This document shows positions 21,099 to 33,540 of a stretch of DNA of 64,000 nt, in pieces. Position 1 is the first letter of the stretch, and every line of letters starts with the position of its first letter. Below the pieces are notes generated by a model. It was not told the DNA's origin. It made no database searches and worked only from the letters and a program-made list of their open reading frames with translations. The stretch is from the NCBI GenBank assembly GCA_027625915.1, contig JANTQA010000012.1, forward strand, positions 14,408,501 through 14,472,500. Reading direction: 5' to 3'. This DNA is from Anaeramoeba flamelloides. Taxonomy: Eukaryota > Metamonada > Anaeramoebidae. Both the position numbers and the translations under genes were made by a program.

Positions 21099-22568
21099 TT
21101 TGATCACTGGATTCAGAGATTTGTTGAAGAAAATATTTTTTAATTCGAAATCTTGGAAAAAAATTTTTTGTGAATTAAAAACTTTTTCTTTTTTTTTAAC
21201 TTTTCAATATTTCCTTTTTAAAAACAAATTTTCAAAGTAAAAAAAAGTTTTAAATTGTTCTAAATTTGGTTTTAATTCAAAAACCAATCAAAATTAAAAA
21301 TATTTTTAAACTAAATACTCTAGATTTTGGTAATTTTTTTTATGGTTTTTTAAAACAGTTTGAAACCTAGATCTTTTAAAAACATCAAATTTAAAGATTT
21401 TTTGATTTGTTAGGAGAATTGTGATTTTCAAGTTACTTTTTGAATTTTAATGAGATTTTTTTTGAATAAATTTTCATTTTTTATTTCGTAACTTTTTTTT
21501 TAAAATACAAAAACAACTTTTCAATTAATGAGTGATAATTATTTTAAAATTGCTGTTGTTGGAGGAGGAGGTGTTGGAAAATCATGTTTAACCATTAGGT
21601 TCCTTCGTGATATGTTTATTGAAAAATATGGTTTGTATTCTCTTTTTTTTTTTTTCTTTTTAAAAAAATTGTTTTTTTAAACACTTAAACGTCAACCAAA
21701 AAAGAGAACCAAACAAAATTTTCATTTGTTTTCTTCTTTTTTTTTGAGTTGTATTTTTAAATGAAAAATTTGGAATAATCCAAAAAAAGAAAGGAATTTT
21801 TTCATTTCCAAAAAAAAACAAAAAACTTTCTGAAAAACAAACGAAAAAAAAGAAGAACAATTCAAAATTGAATTAAATTTAATTCTTTTTACTTTTTTGT
21901 TTTTCCCTTTTAATTCGATCTTTTCTCATTTACCTTCTTTTTTTTTTTTAACCTTCAATTCTTTTTTTTTTAATACAAAAATCTCAAAATTCCAAACTTT
22001 TCAACCAAATAGATCCAACAATCGAAGAATCCTACCGAAAGGATGTGATGGTTGATGAACAAGCTGTCACACTTGAAATTTTGGATACAGCAGGGCAAGA
22101 AGAATACACATCGATTCGAGATCGATACCTCCGAAAGCAAGATGGCTTTGCGTGTGTCTTCTCGCTGACATCTAAGGCGACTGTTGGTGAAGTCAAAAGA
22201 GCCTTTCTCCATATCCGAAGAGTGAAAGACGAAGACGACATTGTAGGTGTGCTGATTGCAAACAAGTGTGATATCAGCGAAGAAGAAAGAGCTGTTTCCT
22301 CTGATGTTGGAAAAGACCTTGCCAGAGAATTCAATGTTCCATATGTTGAATGCTCTGCAAAGACAGGTGAAAACGTTCACGACTCCTTTTACACAATTGT
22401 TCGAGAAATTAGAAAAGCAAGAAAAAACAACATTGGCAAGCCAGTTAAAAAACAAAGCAAAAAGAAAAACAACAGAAGAAGAAGAAGAAAGAAGAAGAAA
22501 TCAATTTGTCTTGTATTTTAAATGAAATAAATATTAATTAAAGAAAACAAAAAAACATTTTTAATTTC
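21099..22568 (+). repeat. Left arm of 1.47 kb inverted duplication
   Basis: This arm is matched base for base, in reverse complement, by 25402-26873, apart from scattered substitutions and homopolymer-length differences. Outer boundary near 'tttgatcactggattcagag' (left) against 'ctctgaatcaaatgatcaaa' (right). Inner boundary just after 'catttttaatttc'. The arm includes about 430 bp upstream of a Ras-type gene, the whole gene and about 45 bp downstream. The duplication is recent, since intron and flanks match as well as exons. Confidence 0.9.
21528..22521 (+). CDS. Ras/Rap-type small GTPase, intact copy
   Basis: Exon 1 21528-21630 and exon 2 22013-22521, separated by a 382 nt GTTTGT...TAG intron; the join (phase 1) restores KYDPTIEESYRKDV. 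Product 203 aa. All G-boxes are visible: P-loop GGGGVGKSC (about residues 11-19), switch I YDPTIE with the conserved Thr, DTAGQEEY with the catalytic Gln, NKCD, and ECSAK. The C-terminus is a lysine/arginine-rich stretch followed by CLVF, a CaaX box. The terminal Phe favours geranylgeranylation (established rule of thumb), and the polybasic tail suggests plasma-membrane targeting. Effector-loop identity places it in the Ras/Rap branch rather than Rab or Rho. It works as a GTP/GDP switch downstream of receptors; which exchange factor serves it cannot be told. A second, inverted copy lies 3 kb away. Confidence 0.9.
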
Positions 22569-24528
22569 AATCACACTAAATTCTCTTTTTTTGAGGTTTC
22601 AATATTTAAATCTAACTACACCAAAAATAATCTTATTACCTATTTAAAAATAAAAAAAAGAGTATGAGAATTGTTGTGCAATAAACATTGAAAGAAAACA
22701 AAAGATTTAATAAACAGGAGTTTGGTTTATTGCTTTAATCTGAAAAAAAAAAAGTATTAATTTAGAATTGAATGAAAGTTGCCTATTGGAATTGAATTAA
22801 AACGAACAAGAGAAAATTGAATTTAATTTGGTTAAAAAATTTTTTTATGAATATAGTATTCAACCCTTAAATTAAAAAAAATAAAATAAAATAAAATAAC
22901 TTTTAATTATTTTTCAAAGATAATACAATAATCTTCGAAACCAAAATTGTTTTTTCATTGCATTTTGATATTAGTAAAAATTTGAAAAAAATCTTTCCAA
23001 AATTTGAATTTATTCATCTAAATTAATCCAGATCTTGGAAAATAATTTTTAATGTGTGTTCTCTTATTCAATAATATTGTTAATTTTATACCTAGATTTT
23101 AAAAAGTCAAAAATCAAAAAATAGTTGAAATTAAAAAAAAATCAAATTTTAATCTGACTTGAGCTATTGACCAAAAAAATTAAATTTGAAAAAAAATTCG
23201 TTTTTGAAAAACTTTTCAAATTTTACAAATTAAAAAAAAATAGTATTTTTTGACAAAATTTAAATATTTTTGTTGGTATAATATCAATTTTTAATCACAG
23301 ACCCCTTGATGTAAATTAATAGATAAAAATTGTTATCTATATGATAAGAAAAATATCTTATATAAAATGGATAAATTATAATTTAAAGTTTTTTAGGCAA
23401 TGTTGGGGTACAAATCTCCTGGAAAATTTCTTCTGCAGAATAATGTCTTCTAATCATTAAAAATATGAAGTTTTTGATGTTTCGATAAACTTTTTAAATA
23501 TATATATATTAGAGATAAATTTCGTTAGAATAATAAAAAAAATGACAAAAATAAAGAAAAATTTAAAATTTTTGAAAAATATTTTCCAAGTTATTTTTTT
23601 TATTGTAAGAATTTATCTAATTTTTAATTATAAATTTTCTTTCAAAGGTAATTACAAATTAATTTGAGATCTTTGAACTTTTTCATTTTTTATGAAAATG
23701 TGTTGATTGATTAGTTCGATATCATCTGGGTATTAAATATCTTATAATGTGTATTAGTCAACTTTTTTCTTTTTTTTCTTCTAAGTTCAATTATAAAAAT
23801 GATTTAATATAAGTAAAAAAAAAAATTGTAGGGTACATTTGACAGAAACAAACTTTATTTACGTGTGTGTATGTGCACGCATACATGTGTATATGTATGT
23901 GTAAGTGTGAAAATAAATGTAAACTCAAAATAAATAAAATAAGAAGACAAATTTTAACCAAATATTTTAACTCAAGTACACACAAAAAACAAAGAACAAT
24001 AATAAAAAGTCAAAATAATAAAACAATTGATTTTTTTTTCTGATACTTTTTGAAAAATTTTATTATAATTGTGGTCTAAATCAAAAAACAACATCTATTA
24101 ATAGTAAACATTGCTCTACTTTAAAAGTGGGATTTAAAGTTATAAAGTATTCCAAGTAATTTACACTGTTGCTAACAATATTTATTCGGAATACGAATTA
24201 ATTTGTACACTCCAATTACCATTTAATTCTTTAAAAAGTTGAAAAACATATAATGAAGTATTTTAAGAAAATAGTGGTAATTTTATTTGAAATTTCATTG
24301 AAAAAAACTATTTAAAAATATTCATCAGAAATTTATGAATTTTTTAAGAACATTTCCTAAAATTTTTCATCAAAATGGACTTTTTAACAATATTTTTTAA
24401 AAAAATTATTAGATTTCCAAACCAAAAAAATTATGATAAATTGAATTCCAAAGTTAAATAAAATATTATTGATTGTGTACATTCTTCCCAAGGTAGACTT
24501 AAATTATATTATATTACAGGTTTCTTGA

Positions 24529-24562
<34 letters not shown>

Positions 24563-25401
24563 AGCTAACCTTAGAACAGATATATATATTCTTTGTCATA
24601 AAAATTAGCATTTTACATTTTTTGAAATTTCTTTCCTCTTTTTATGAAATAAACAAGTATAAAAAGATTAAAATCTTTGAAACAATTTATTTGAGATTTA
24701 AATTTTTGTCAATTAATGTATGGAAAATAATCATTGAAATGATTTTTATAAGTTAATATTATAAAAATGGGTACAGGTATCGTTAAAAATTGTTTATATT
24801 CTGAAAATTTAAAACAAATCCTTTTTATAACGAAAGTTTATTATTTATTGAATACTAAATAAACCTATAAATAGTCAATTAAAGTGCATTGTCTAGAGAA
24901 TCCTAATTTAATTATTTGATAACCGAAAATAGATCTACCATTTTGAAAACACTCAAGTTTTAAGGGGGTTGGTATGAAATTGGACAATGATAATTATTAT
25001 TCTTGTTTTAAGTTTGATTGAATATTATTTTGAATAAGTCTAATTTAAATTAGTCAATAGTCATCATAGTTTAAAGTATATAGTTCGAACTTTCAGAGTT
25101 TGATTCATAAATAAAAGAAATTATTATGACATGACAAAATAATTGTTTGAATATTAACAATTAGTGATAATGATAGGACTTATTTTGGTGATCAGGATTC
25201 TTTTCAAAACTCTATGTGAATAAAAATGATCAATCTCAAAAAAAAATCATAAAAAATTTAGGATAACAAAAAATTTTTATTTATTGGCCAAAATAAGATG
25301 ATTTAAAAAAAATATTTCCAAAATATGTTGGCCTCTATTGTTTCATTAAAATTTAATGAGAAAATAAGAAAGGAAAAAGAATAAAGGAAAAATTTGTCAA
25401 A
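22569..25401. other. Spacer between the inverted Ras arms
   Basis: 2.8 kb unique spacer with no gene I can support. It holds a GT-rich tract (23860-23912, 'tgtgtgtatgtgcacgcat' and following), a 29-base A run (24532-24560) and otherwise AT-rich DNA. The 64-codon minus ORF across the GT tract is a translation of the simple repeat. Confidence 0.5.
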
Positions 25402-26873
25402 GAAATTAAAAATGTTTTTTTGTTTTCTTTAATTAATATTTATTTCATTTAAAATACAAGACAAATTGATTTCTTCTTCTTTCTTCTTCTTCTTCTGTTG
25501 TTTTTCTTTTTGCTTTGTTTTTTAACTGGCTTGCCAATGTTGTTTTTTTCTTGCTTTTCTAATTTCTCGAACAATTGTGTAAAAGGAGTCGTGAACGTTT
25601 TCACCTGTCTTTGCAGAGCATTCAACATATGGAACATTGAATTCTCTGGCAAGGTCTTTTCCAACATCAGAGGAAACAGCTCTTTCTTCTTCGCTGATAT
25701 CACACTTGTTTGCAATCAGCACACCTACAATGTCGTCTTCGTCTTTCACTCTTCGGATATGGAGAAAGGCTCTTTTGACTTCACCAACAGTCGCCTTAGA
25801 TGTCAGCGAGAAGACACACGCAAAGCCATCTTGCTTTCGGAGGTATCGATCTCGAATCGATGTGTATTCTTCTTGCCCTGCTGTATCCAAAATTTCAAGT
25901 GTGACAGCTTGTTCATCAACCATCACATCCTTTCGGTAGGATTCTTCGATTGTTGGATCTATTTGGTTGAAAAGTTTGGAATTTTGAGATTTTTGTATTA
26001 AAAAAAAAAGAATTGAAGGTTAAAAAAAAAAAGAAGGTAAATGAGAAAAGATCGAATTAAAAGGGAAAAACAAAAAAGTAAAAAGAATTAAATTTAATTC
26101 AATTTTGAATTGTTCTTTTTTTTTTTCGTTTGTTTTTCAGAAAGTTTTTTTGTTTTTTTTTGGAAATGAAAAAATTCCTTTCTTTTTTTGGATTATTCCA
26201 AATTTTTCATTTAAAAATACAACTCAAAAAAAAAGAAGAAAACAAAAGAAAATTTTGTTTGGTTCTCTTTTTTGGTTGAAGTTTAAGTGTTTGAAAAAAC
26301 AATTTTTTTAAAAAGAAAAAAAAAAAAAGAGAATACAAACCATATTTTTCAATAAACATATCACGAAGGAACCTAATGGTTAAACATGATTTTCCAACAC
26401 CTCCTCCTCCAACAACAGCAATTTTAAAATAATTATCACTCATTAATTGAAAAGTTGTTTTTGTATTTTAAAAAAAAAGTTACGAAATAAAAAATGAAAA
26501 TTTATTCAAAAAAAATTTATTTTAAAATTCAAAAAGTAACTTGAAAATCACAATTCTCCTAACAACTCAAAAAGCCTTTAAATTTGATGTTTTTAAAAGA
26601 TCTAGGTTTCAAACTGTTTTAAAAAACCATAAAAAAAATTACCAAAATCTAGAGTATTTAGTTTAAAAATATTTTTAATTTTGATTGGTTTTTGAATTAA
26701 AACCAAATTTAGAACAATTTAAAACTTTTTTTTACTTTGAAAATTTGTTTTTAAAAAGGAAATATTGAAAAGTTAAAAAAAAAGAAAAATTTTTTTATTC
26801 ACAAAAAATTTTTTTCCAAGATTTCGAATTAAAAAATATTTTCTTCAACAAATCTCTGAATCAAATGATCAAA
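25402..26873 (-). repeat. Right arm of 1.47 kb inverted duplication
   Basis: Reverse-complement partner of 21099-22568. Visible differences include an extra A in an exon-2 A run, small changes in the intron (for example 'attttcttttgttttc' against 'attttcatttgttttc') and a short substituted block in the upstream region ('aaaataaatt' against 'aatgagattt'). Confidence 0.9.
25449..26443 (-). pseudogene. Ras/Rap-type GTPase, inverted copy with frameshifted C-terminus
   Basis: Exon 1 26443-26341 and exon 2 25958-25449 reproduce the intact copy at 21528-22521, with the same intron sites. All G-boxes (GGGGVGKSC, DTAGQEEY, NKCD, ECSAK) are identical. In exon 2, the A run after GCAAG has seven bases instead of six. 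This one-base insertion makes the frame read KARKKQHWQAS and stop at 25522, giving about 179 aa without the polybasic tail and CLVF box. As read, the protein would keep the G domain but could not be prenylated, so it would be cytosolic. The rest of the tail is still present beyond the shift. The change is in a homopolymer, so a base-calling error is a real alternative. Confidence 0.75.
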
Positions 26874-29281
26874 AACCAAATCTATTTATTGAAAAAGTTG
26901 AATGATTGGACGTTTTATTCTCAATAAGTTAAAATTTTTTCTTGTAATTAATTTTCCTGCTCTAATCTTTTTCAAAATGAGATCTTGAATGAAGTAAATT
27001 GGGATTTTTAATTTAAATTTTTTCGTTGGTCCTTTTTTGTTCTTTACATTGGTAACTTTGAGTGAACTAAGAATACACAAAGGAAAAAATTTTGAATAAT
27101 GATAAATATGACAATTTTCATTATTCAAAAATAAGTTGAAATGTATAGGAAAATTAATATATTTTAATTTAAAATTATTTAATATAAGCTAATTAATCGA
27201 TAACTTGGGTTTCGAATAAATTTGTGATTGAATAGTTATTGATCCTTATGGAATTTAATCAATTTAATTTTTAATATTTAGCTGGTTTAGATTTTTACTA
27301 TCCAACAATTTGTTTTTATTTTTAACGGTGAAAGTAACAAATGAATTCTAGAAACTCACTAGAACAATTCCCCTTTCATCTAAGTCAACCTGTTTCCGAT
27401 CTTTTCTCTACAGATTAAAATAAATTATTTTTCAAAAAATTAATTTTTTGATAAATTTTTTTATGTTATGTTGAAAAGTACACACATAAAAATGATTTCT
27501 CAATTCTTCATGATTTTTTATTAAAATTGTGATTTTTTCATTAACAATGATACTATTCAGGTACGCCCCCCAAGGGTCAAGAAACTTGACCATATATTTG
27601 ATGTATTTAGCAACATTCTATTCTATAGAACAAATAAAGGAAGTAATTTAGAATAGAAATGTTAAGAGAAAATCGAAAATACTTTTTTCAAATTCAAACA
27701 AACCCAAATATCAGAAATAATTGATTAAACCGAATAAGTTGTCATTTTAAACAATAGATATAATTATAAGTACCCAGAACTTTAAAGATATAACAGAAAA
27801 GCATCAGAGTTAATGAAAAAATAACAATTTTAATAAAAAATCATGAAGAATTCAGAAATCATTTTTGCCCATGTGTAATGAAAAAAATCCTCGAACAAGA
27901 TTTTGAATTCTTAATATTAGGAAAATTAGTGTATTTTTCTATATTTAATATAAAATCCCTTTTTTTTTCGATTCAAACTTTTAAAATTATAACTCACCCT
28001 CTTATTTGAATAATGATTAATGAAATTACACTTGTTCAAAACACCATTCAATCAATCAAAAAACAAGAAAAAAAATTATCATTTTCCAAACTCTCATAAA
28101 CCTCTAAAAAACAATATTGTTTTTTCAGAAAAAGTTTATCTACTTATACTATCGAACAATTACTTGAGTATTCTATATGTACCCTACTTTAATGAACTTT
28201 AGGTAGGTTTATTATTATGCTCATAAAAAATTTGGTTATTTATAAAAAAGATTTGATTGAAAATATTTGCATTTATACAACAATTTTCCTAATATTAATA
28301 ATTAAAAATATTTCCTGAGGTAGTTATCACGTTGGGCATTTTTATAACCACTCTACTAAAAAAACCATCACTTCATAAGTCAAAATATGGAATATTGTAA
28401 TAAATAGATATTTTACAATTTTCAAGATAAATAAAGAGTCCCATGCCTTTATCAAAATTTTGGTAATAGTAAAAGTAATCACCATTTTGATTTTTGGGAT
28501 CAAATGGATTTTAAATATAAAATCGTTTGGTAAATACAAATTCATTGTTTGAAAAATGATTTTTTTTTTAAAAATTAAAAGATTGATATGTTTACCAAAC
28601 AATTGTTTGATTATAGTTATTATTAGTATATTAATATAATCAGATATTATATTTACTATTACTAAAATTTGGATAAATGCATAGAACTTTTTATTTATCT
28701 CTAACATTGGAAAAACTATATTTTTTACAACATTCAAATTTAGACGATTGTCACAAAGAACTAAAAAATTGACCTTAGAAAATATTTTCAAAATTAGTTT
28801 TAGATCTAGGCTAGTTACTGCTGTTATTTTCAAATTATAATATAAATTTTTATTTCAATTTCCAAAACATTTTACAAGCGAAAGCTTATATGACTCTTTA
28901 AATATCACATCTTATTTAAGGGTGACAAAAGTGTTTTCAATACATTAACGTAATAGTAATAAAATGAATATACAAAACATTATTTTATTTAAGCAATACA
29001 ACTAACGATAAAATAAACAAAATAAATAATCAAAATTTAAATAAAATAAAAAGAAAAGAAAAGAAAAGAAAATCAAGGAAATGAAAAAGAAAGGAAATAA
29101 ATCAAAACAACAATAATAAAAAAACGTTACACAAAAAAAAACATTTTAAAAAAGTGAAGGGCCAAAAAGAATGACAAGAAAAATATGAATAAAAGGGATC
29201 AAAATAAGAAATAGAACATGATTAATGACAGATTTTAACAGTTTTTGTTTTCACTTTTTTATGAAACAACAAAATAATGCA
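26874..29281. other. Intergenic between Ras copy and DOCK 3' end
   Basis: One plus-strand candidate gene (27341-27656) is visible. A minus-strand ORF of 163 codons at 28342-28833 begins with TTG, is dominated by I/L/F/K codons from AT-rich DNA, and is not convincing. No repeats of the window's families were seen here. The last 400 bases before 29282 form the 3' flank of the DOCK gene and are A-rich on the plus strand. Confidence 0.45.
27341..27656 (+). CDS. Candidate two-exon micro-gene, unknown function
   Basis: ATG 27341 follows an in-frame stop and opens MNSRNSLEQFPFHLSQP, ending at 27391 before a GTTTCC donor. The intron ends with 'aacaatgatactattcag' (branch-like and acceptor) at 27560. 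The in-phase second exon reads VRPPRVKKLDHIFDVFSNIL, then FYRTNKGSNLE and TAG at 27654-27656. Product 48 aa. Without splicing, exon 1 would run to a stop after FSTD at 27417. Exon 2 is also open in a second frame, so the join is not proven. It could be the 5' part of a larger gene. Confidence 0.35.
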
Positions 29282-32200
29282 TTATTTTTTTAATTTTTTT
29301 TCTTTTCTAATTTGAGCTTCCACGACACTCGAAACTGTTTTAATATTTTCAATTTTTATCTTTGATTGTTTCGAAATCTGGTCTATTAAATAAGGTTTTG
29401 AATATTTACATAAAACACTATGTGCACTTTTCAGTGCTCTTTGGAATTGAATTTGATTATTGGAAATTTTTTCTTCGTTTAGTTCAATGGCATAACCCAA
29501 GACCTCCAGCAATTGATTAAATTGATTTTTTAGTTCTGTGACAAGATGGCTTTCATACTTGATGCTATTTTGGCCTAAAAACGCTCTACACACTTCCAAA
29601 GTACCGGCATTCACTGTGGTTAATAGCACGCCTTGCAATATTGCCTGTATTTTTTTTTCATTAACAAATCCTATATCTATTTCAAATTGCAGTTCATCTT
29701 TTTTATTTCTGATCATCTCTGTCGAGGTCTGTATCGGGTTCAATTTGATTGTTTGTGTACTTGTGACCCCGATTCTTTTTGTCAAATAAGGGAAATGCCT
29801 TTCACAAGTCAGAACATATCTTTTTAAACACTGTTCATCGACCGATCCTGTCTGCTTACCATTTAAATAGAAGGGAACATCAAAATAAAAGCAATCAATT
29901 GAATGGCTTTTTAAAAAATCAGAATTTCTTAATTTTAATTCCTCCTTCGTAAAATAAGGATTTATTTTGATCATATGCAAATAATTTTTTTCAGGATCCA
30001 ATTGTGAAATATTGCCGATGGGTTCTGAATCGTTAATATTAGTAATACAATTTTCTTCAAATTTTAATTCATAATTTTCAATGATTTGCTTACTGAAATT
30101 TAATACATGGATATTGGGATGCATTTTATAAACATATACCTTGCCATTCTCTTTCCCAAACAATTTACCATAAAGGGCCACTCTTAAATATATCGAAAAG
30201 ACCCTCTCGTCGTGGTTGCTTGACAACGAATTTAAATCATTATAACAATTTCTTAAATCTTCGTGCGCATTTGTAATTTCGGCATATTTCCTTTCGAATT
30301 CCCAGATTTTTAAATTGATTTTATACAAAATATTAACATATTCATATAATTTCACCCTTTTAAAATAGCCGATCGCTTCATTAATAGTATTAATTAAATA
30401 CTTGAGTGTAATAATGTTTGAAGATTTATAAATCAATTTTAATTTTGAAATATCTTCAATATTGCAGATTTCATCCTTGCAAGATTGATCAATTTCTAAA
30501 AAGGGCTTGACACCCTTGGGCAAATAGATTTGATCCTTTCTCGTTTTATATAAATAATCCGAGATGATCGCCGAAACATGAACTAAGACAACCCCTGCTT
30601 CAATAAAATTATTCTTTTCCGAATGGTATTTAGATAACGATTTTAACCAAATGATCCTCATTTCTGGCGATTTTTTATAATGGTTTGCGATTTGTAAAAA
30701 AATATCCACTATAATTTCTGAATCATAGGAGTATTTATTTAATTTTTTTGACCTTTTGATTAAATATTTTAAATTATTTACAAATGTATTAATTTTATTT
30801 GAAAACATTTCCAAGTTTTTGACAATTTGACTTTTAATCCGATAATCAAATTCCTTTTTCAAAGATAATAATAAATATGATTCAGAATCACTATTTTCAC
30901 TATCAGATTTTGAAGAAGATGACGAAGATGAAGATGAAGATGACGGCGATGACGGGGAAGAGACTGAGGTTACTGATGAAGTTTCCGATGAGGAATCTGA
31001 AGACAGCGATGAACATTTTGTTGATTTTTGATTGGAATCATTTGCTTCTTTTACTTTCTCTTCCATACCCTTCCTAACCTTTTCATCCTTTTCATCTTTT
31101 TTTGCTTCTGTTTCCGTTTCTGGTTTTTCTTTTGTATCTGTGCCTGTATCCGTGTTTGTACCCATTTTCTCTTTTTCTTGTCTTCCATTTTTCACTTTTT
31201 CTTCTTTTGGCTGTGTAACCTTTGTTTTTCCTTTTTCATTATGATTTTCATTATGATTTTCATTATCATTTTCATTATCATTTTTATTATCATTATCATT
31301 TTCATTTTCATTTTCCTTTCCCCTTTTCTTTCCTTCCACTGATTCATCCTTCTGTTTCTTTTTTTTTTTCTTTTTTTCTTTCCTTTTTTCTTTCCTTTTT
31401 CTTTCCTTTTCCTTTTTCTTTCTTCGCCTCCGCCTCCGTTTCCTCTTCCGCTTCTCTTTTCTTTCCATTTTCTTTTCCCGTTTTTTTTTCTTTCCACCCC
31501 TTTGCTTTCTTTGCTTTTTTTTATTGATTTTGTTTTCTTTTTTACTATTTTGTTTTCTTTTTGGCTTTTTAGCATTCTTTAATTCCAAATATGAATAATG
31601 TTTAATTATTTCTAAACTTTTTTCTGTATAATAAGTTGAACTTTGTTGGTTAATATCCCCAATTAATTCTGAATAATTAATTGTCATTATTACAATTAAT
31701 TTATCAAATGCATTTTTTTCTTCCCAACTTTCACGTAGTAATATATATAAAAATGCATTAGTTAAAGAACGTATTTTAATATTAGATGAAGAAATTTTTG
31801 GAAGAACTGATGATAAAACTGTATTGATAAAACGCTTTTCAGAAGTAAAGATTTGCGTACGATAAAAACTTAGAAATATTCTAAATGTAGACAGAATTAA
31901 TGGGATTAATTTGTTAGAAGAATTAATATTCAAAAAGGATATGAAGATTTTAAAAATATTTTGAATTAATTTTTTTTTTTGCAAAATCGTTTTTTTATTT
32001 TTAATAATAAACTTTTCTAAAAAATTTAAAATAATCATTGAAGTTTGATTAGATAATTTACCTTCAAAAATATAATGATTATTTTTATTACAAAGATCAT
32101 TCTCATTATGATCATCATCGTTAAGATGATTATCATCATTATCACTACCAACTGAACGCAAAGAGTTAAATAAGTTTTTAGATGAATCTTCAAAATCATT

Positions 32201-33493
32201 AAATAAATAATTTTTTTTTGAATTTATGGTAAATCTACCAATTTTTTTTGAATTTTTAATATTGAGAAATTTATTATTATTTAATTTTTTATTTATATCA
32301 GTACTATTATCATTATTATTTAAATGAAAAGATTTTAAATAGGAAAACCTTTCCATATTAAAATTATTTAAACTATTATTATATTGTATAAGAGCATTCT
32401 CTTTTTTTAAAATTTCATTTTTAACATCGTCATGGAATAATTTATTTAATTTTTTTTTGCCTCTGTAATTAAAAACCCATAAGGAATCATTTAATATTTT
32501 TAAAAATAGGATTTTATTTAATATATTTTCCCTTGACCACCAATCAAATAAATATTTTTTTTTTAAATTCTCCATCAAATAAAGAAAACAAAAAAAAATT
32601 TCCTTTTTTTCTTCAATTTTAAAATTTGACCAATAGGGCCTAAAATTTATTAATAAATTGAAAAACGGTAACCAAATAATTAGTGATTCTTTTAAAATTT
32701 GTTTATTTTGCTTCTGATTTAATTCATTATAATTTATTAACAATTCTTTAAATAAAAATAAAAACTTTATTCCTTTATAATAGTTATCATTTTTAAATTC
32801 TAAAAAGGTTTTTTCAATTTGTCTTAAAACTAAGGCACTTAAAAAGTATTTTGAATAATAATATTCATTCAAATTTAAAATATTTGAATTGAAATGGTAA
32901 TAAATGGGCAGATTTAATTGAATAAAAAATTTATAATTCAAAATAATTTTCAATGAATTAAATTGCAAATCTAAATAATTTATTTTAATCTGTAAATTAT
33001 TATCAGTATTAACCATTTTTTTAACATTTTTTTCTTTAGGATTATCATTATCATCACTATTATTATTACGACTATTATCACTATAACTATCACTATCACG
33101 ATCACTATTATCATCATCACCACCACCATTATTATTATTATTGAAATTGTTATTATTAAGATTTAAAAATAAGTTCTTTTTCGTTGAATAGATTTCGATT
33201 TTTTTAAAATAAATTTCAATTAATTGAAATACCTGACCACGATCAAAAATTGAAAATAAATCTTTAAAAAAATAAGAAACATTTTCATTTAATTCTAATA
33301 TTTTTAATGGATCTTTTATGTTGATTAATTCAAATTTTAAAATATTTTGAATTAATAATTTTATATCTTTAACATAAGACATTGGGAACCAATTTGTTCT
33401 ATCAATTAAATAAACATTATTACCATTTTTATCCTTTTTGTTAACTAACTGAGTTGGTGTAATTTTTATTTTTTTATTAACATTAACATTTTG

Positions 33494-33540
<47 letters not shown>

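Noticed and set aside
21970-22455. Minus ORFs of 161 and 100 codons opposite the Ras exon (and their mirror at 25498-26001)
   Set aside because: Antisense shadows of the Ras coding exon, present in both arms only because the arms are duplicates.
23791-23985. 64-codon minus ORF with His/Thr runs
   Set aside because: Translation of the GT-rich microsatellite.
28342-28833. 163-codon minus ORF, LRR-like at first glance (VLCDNRLNLN)
   Set aside because: Begins at TTG, composed almost wholly of I/L/F/K/N, no repeat periodicity beyond one chance match, no splice context.
31192-31575. 127-codon K/R-rich minus ORF and several F/S-rich plus ORFs over the DOCK gene
   Set aside because: Alternative frames of the charged low-complexity block of the DOCK coding sequence.
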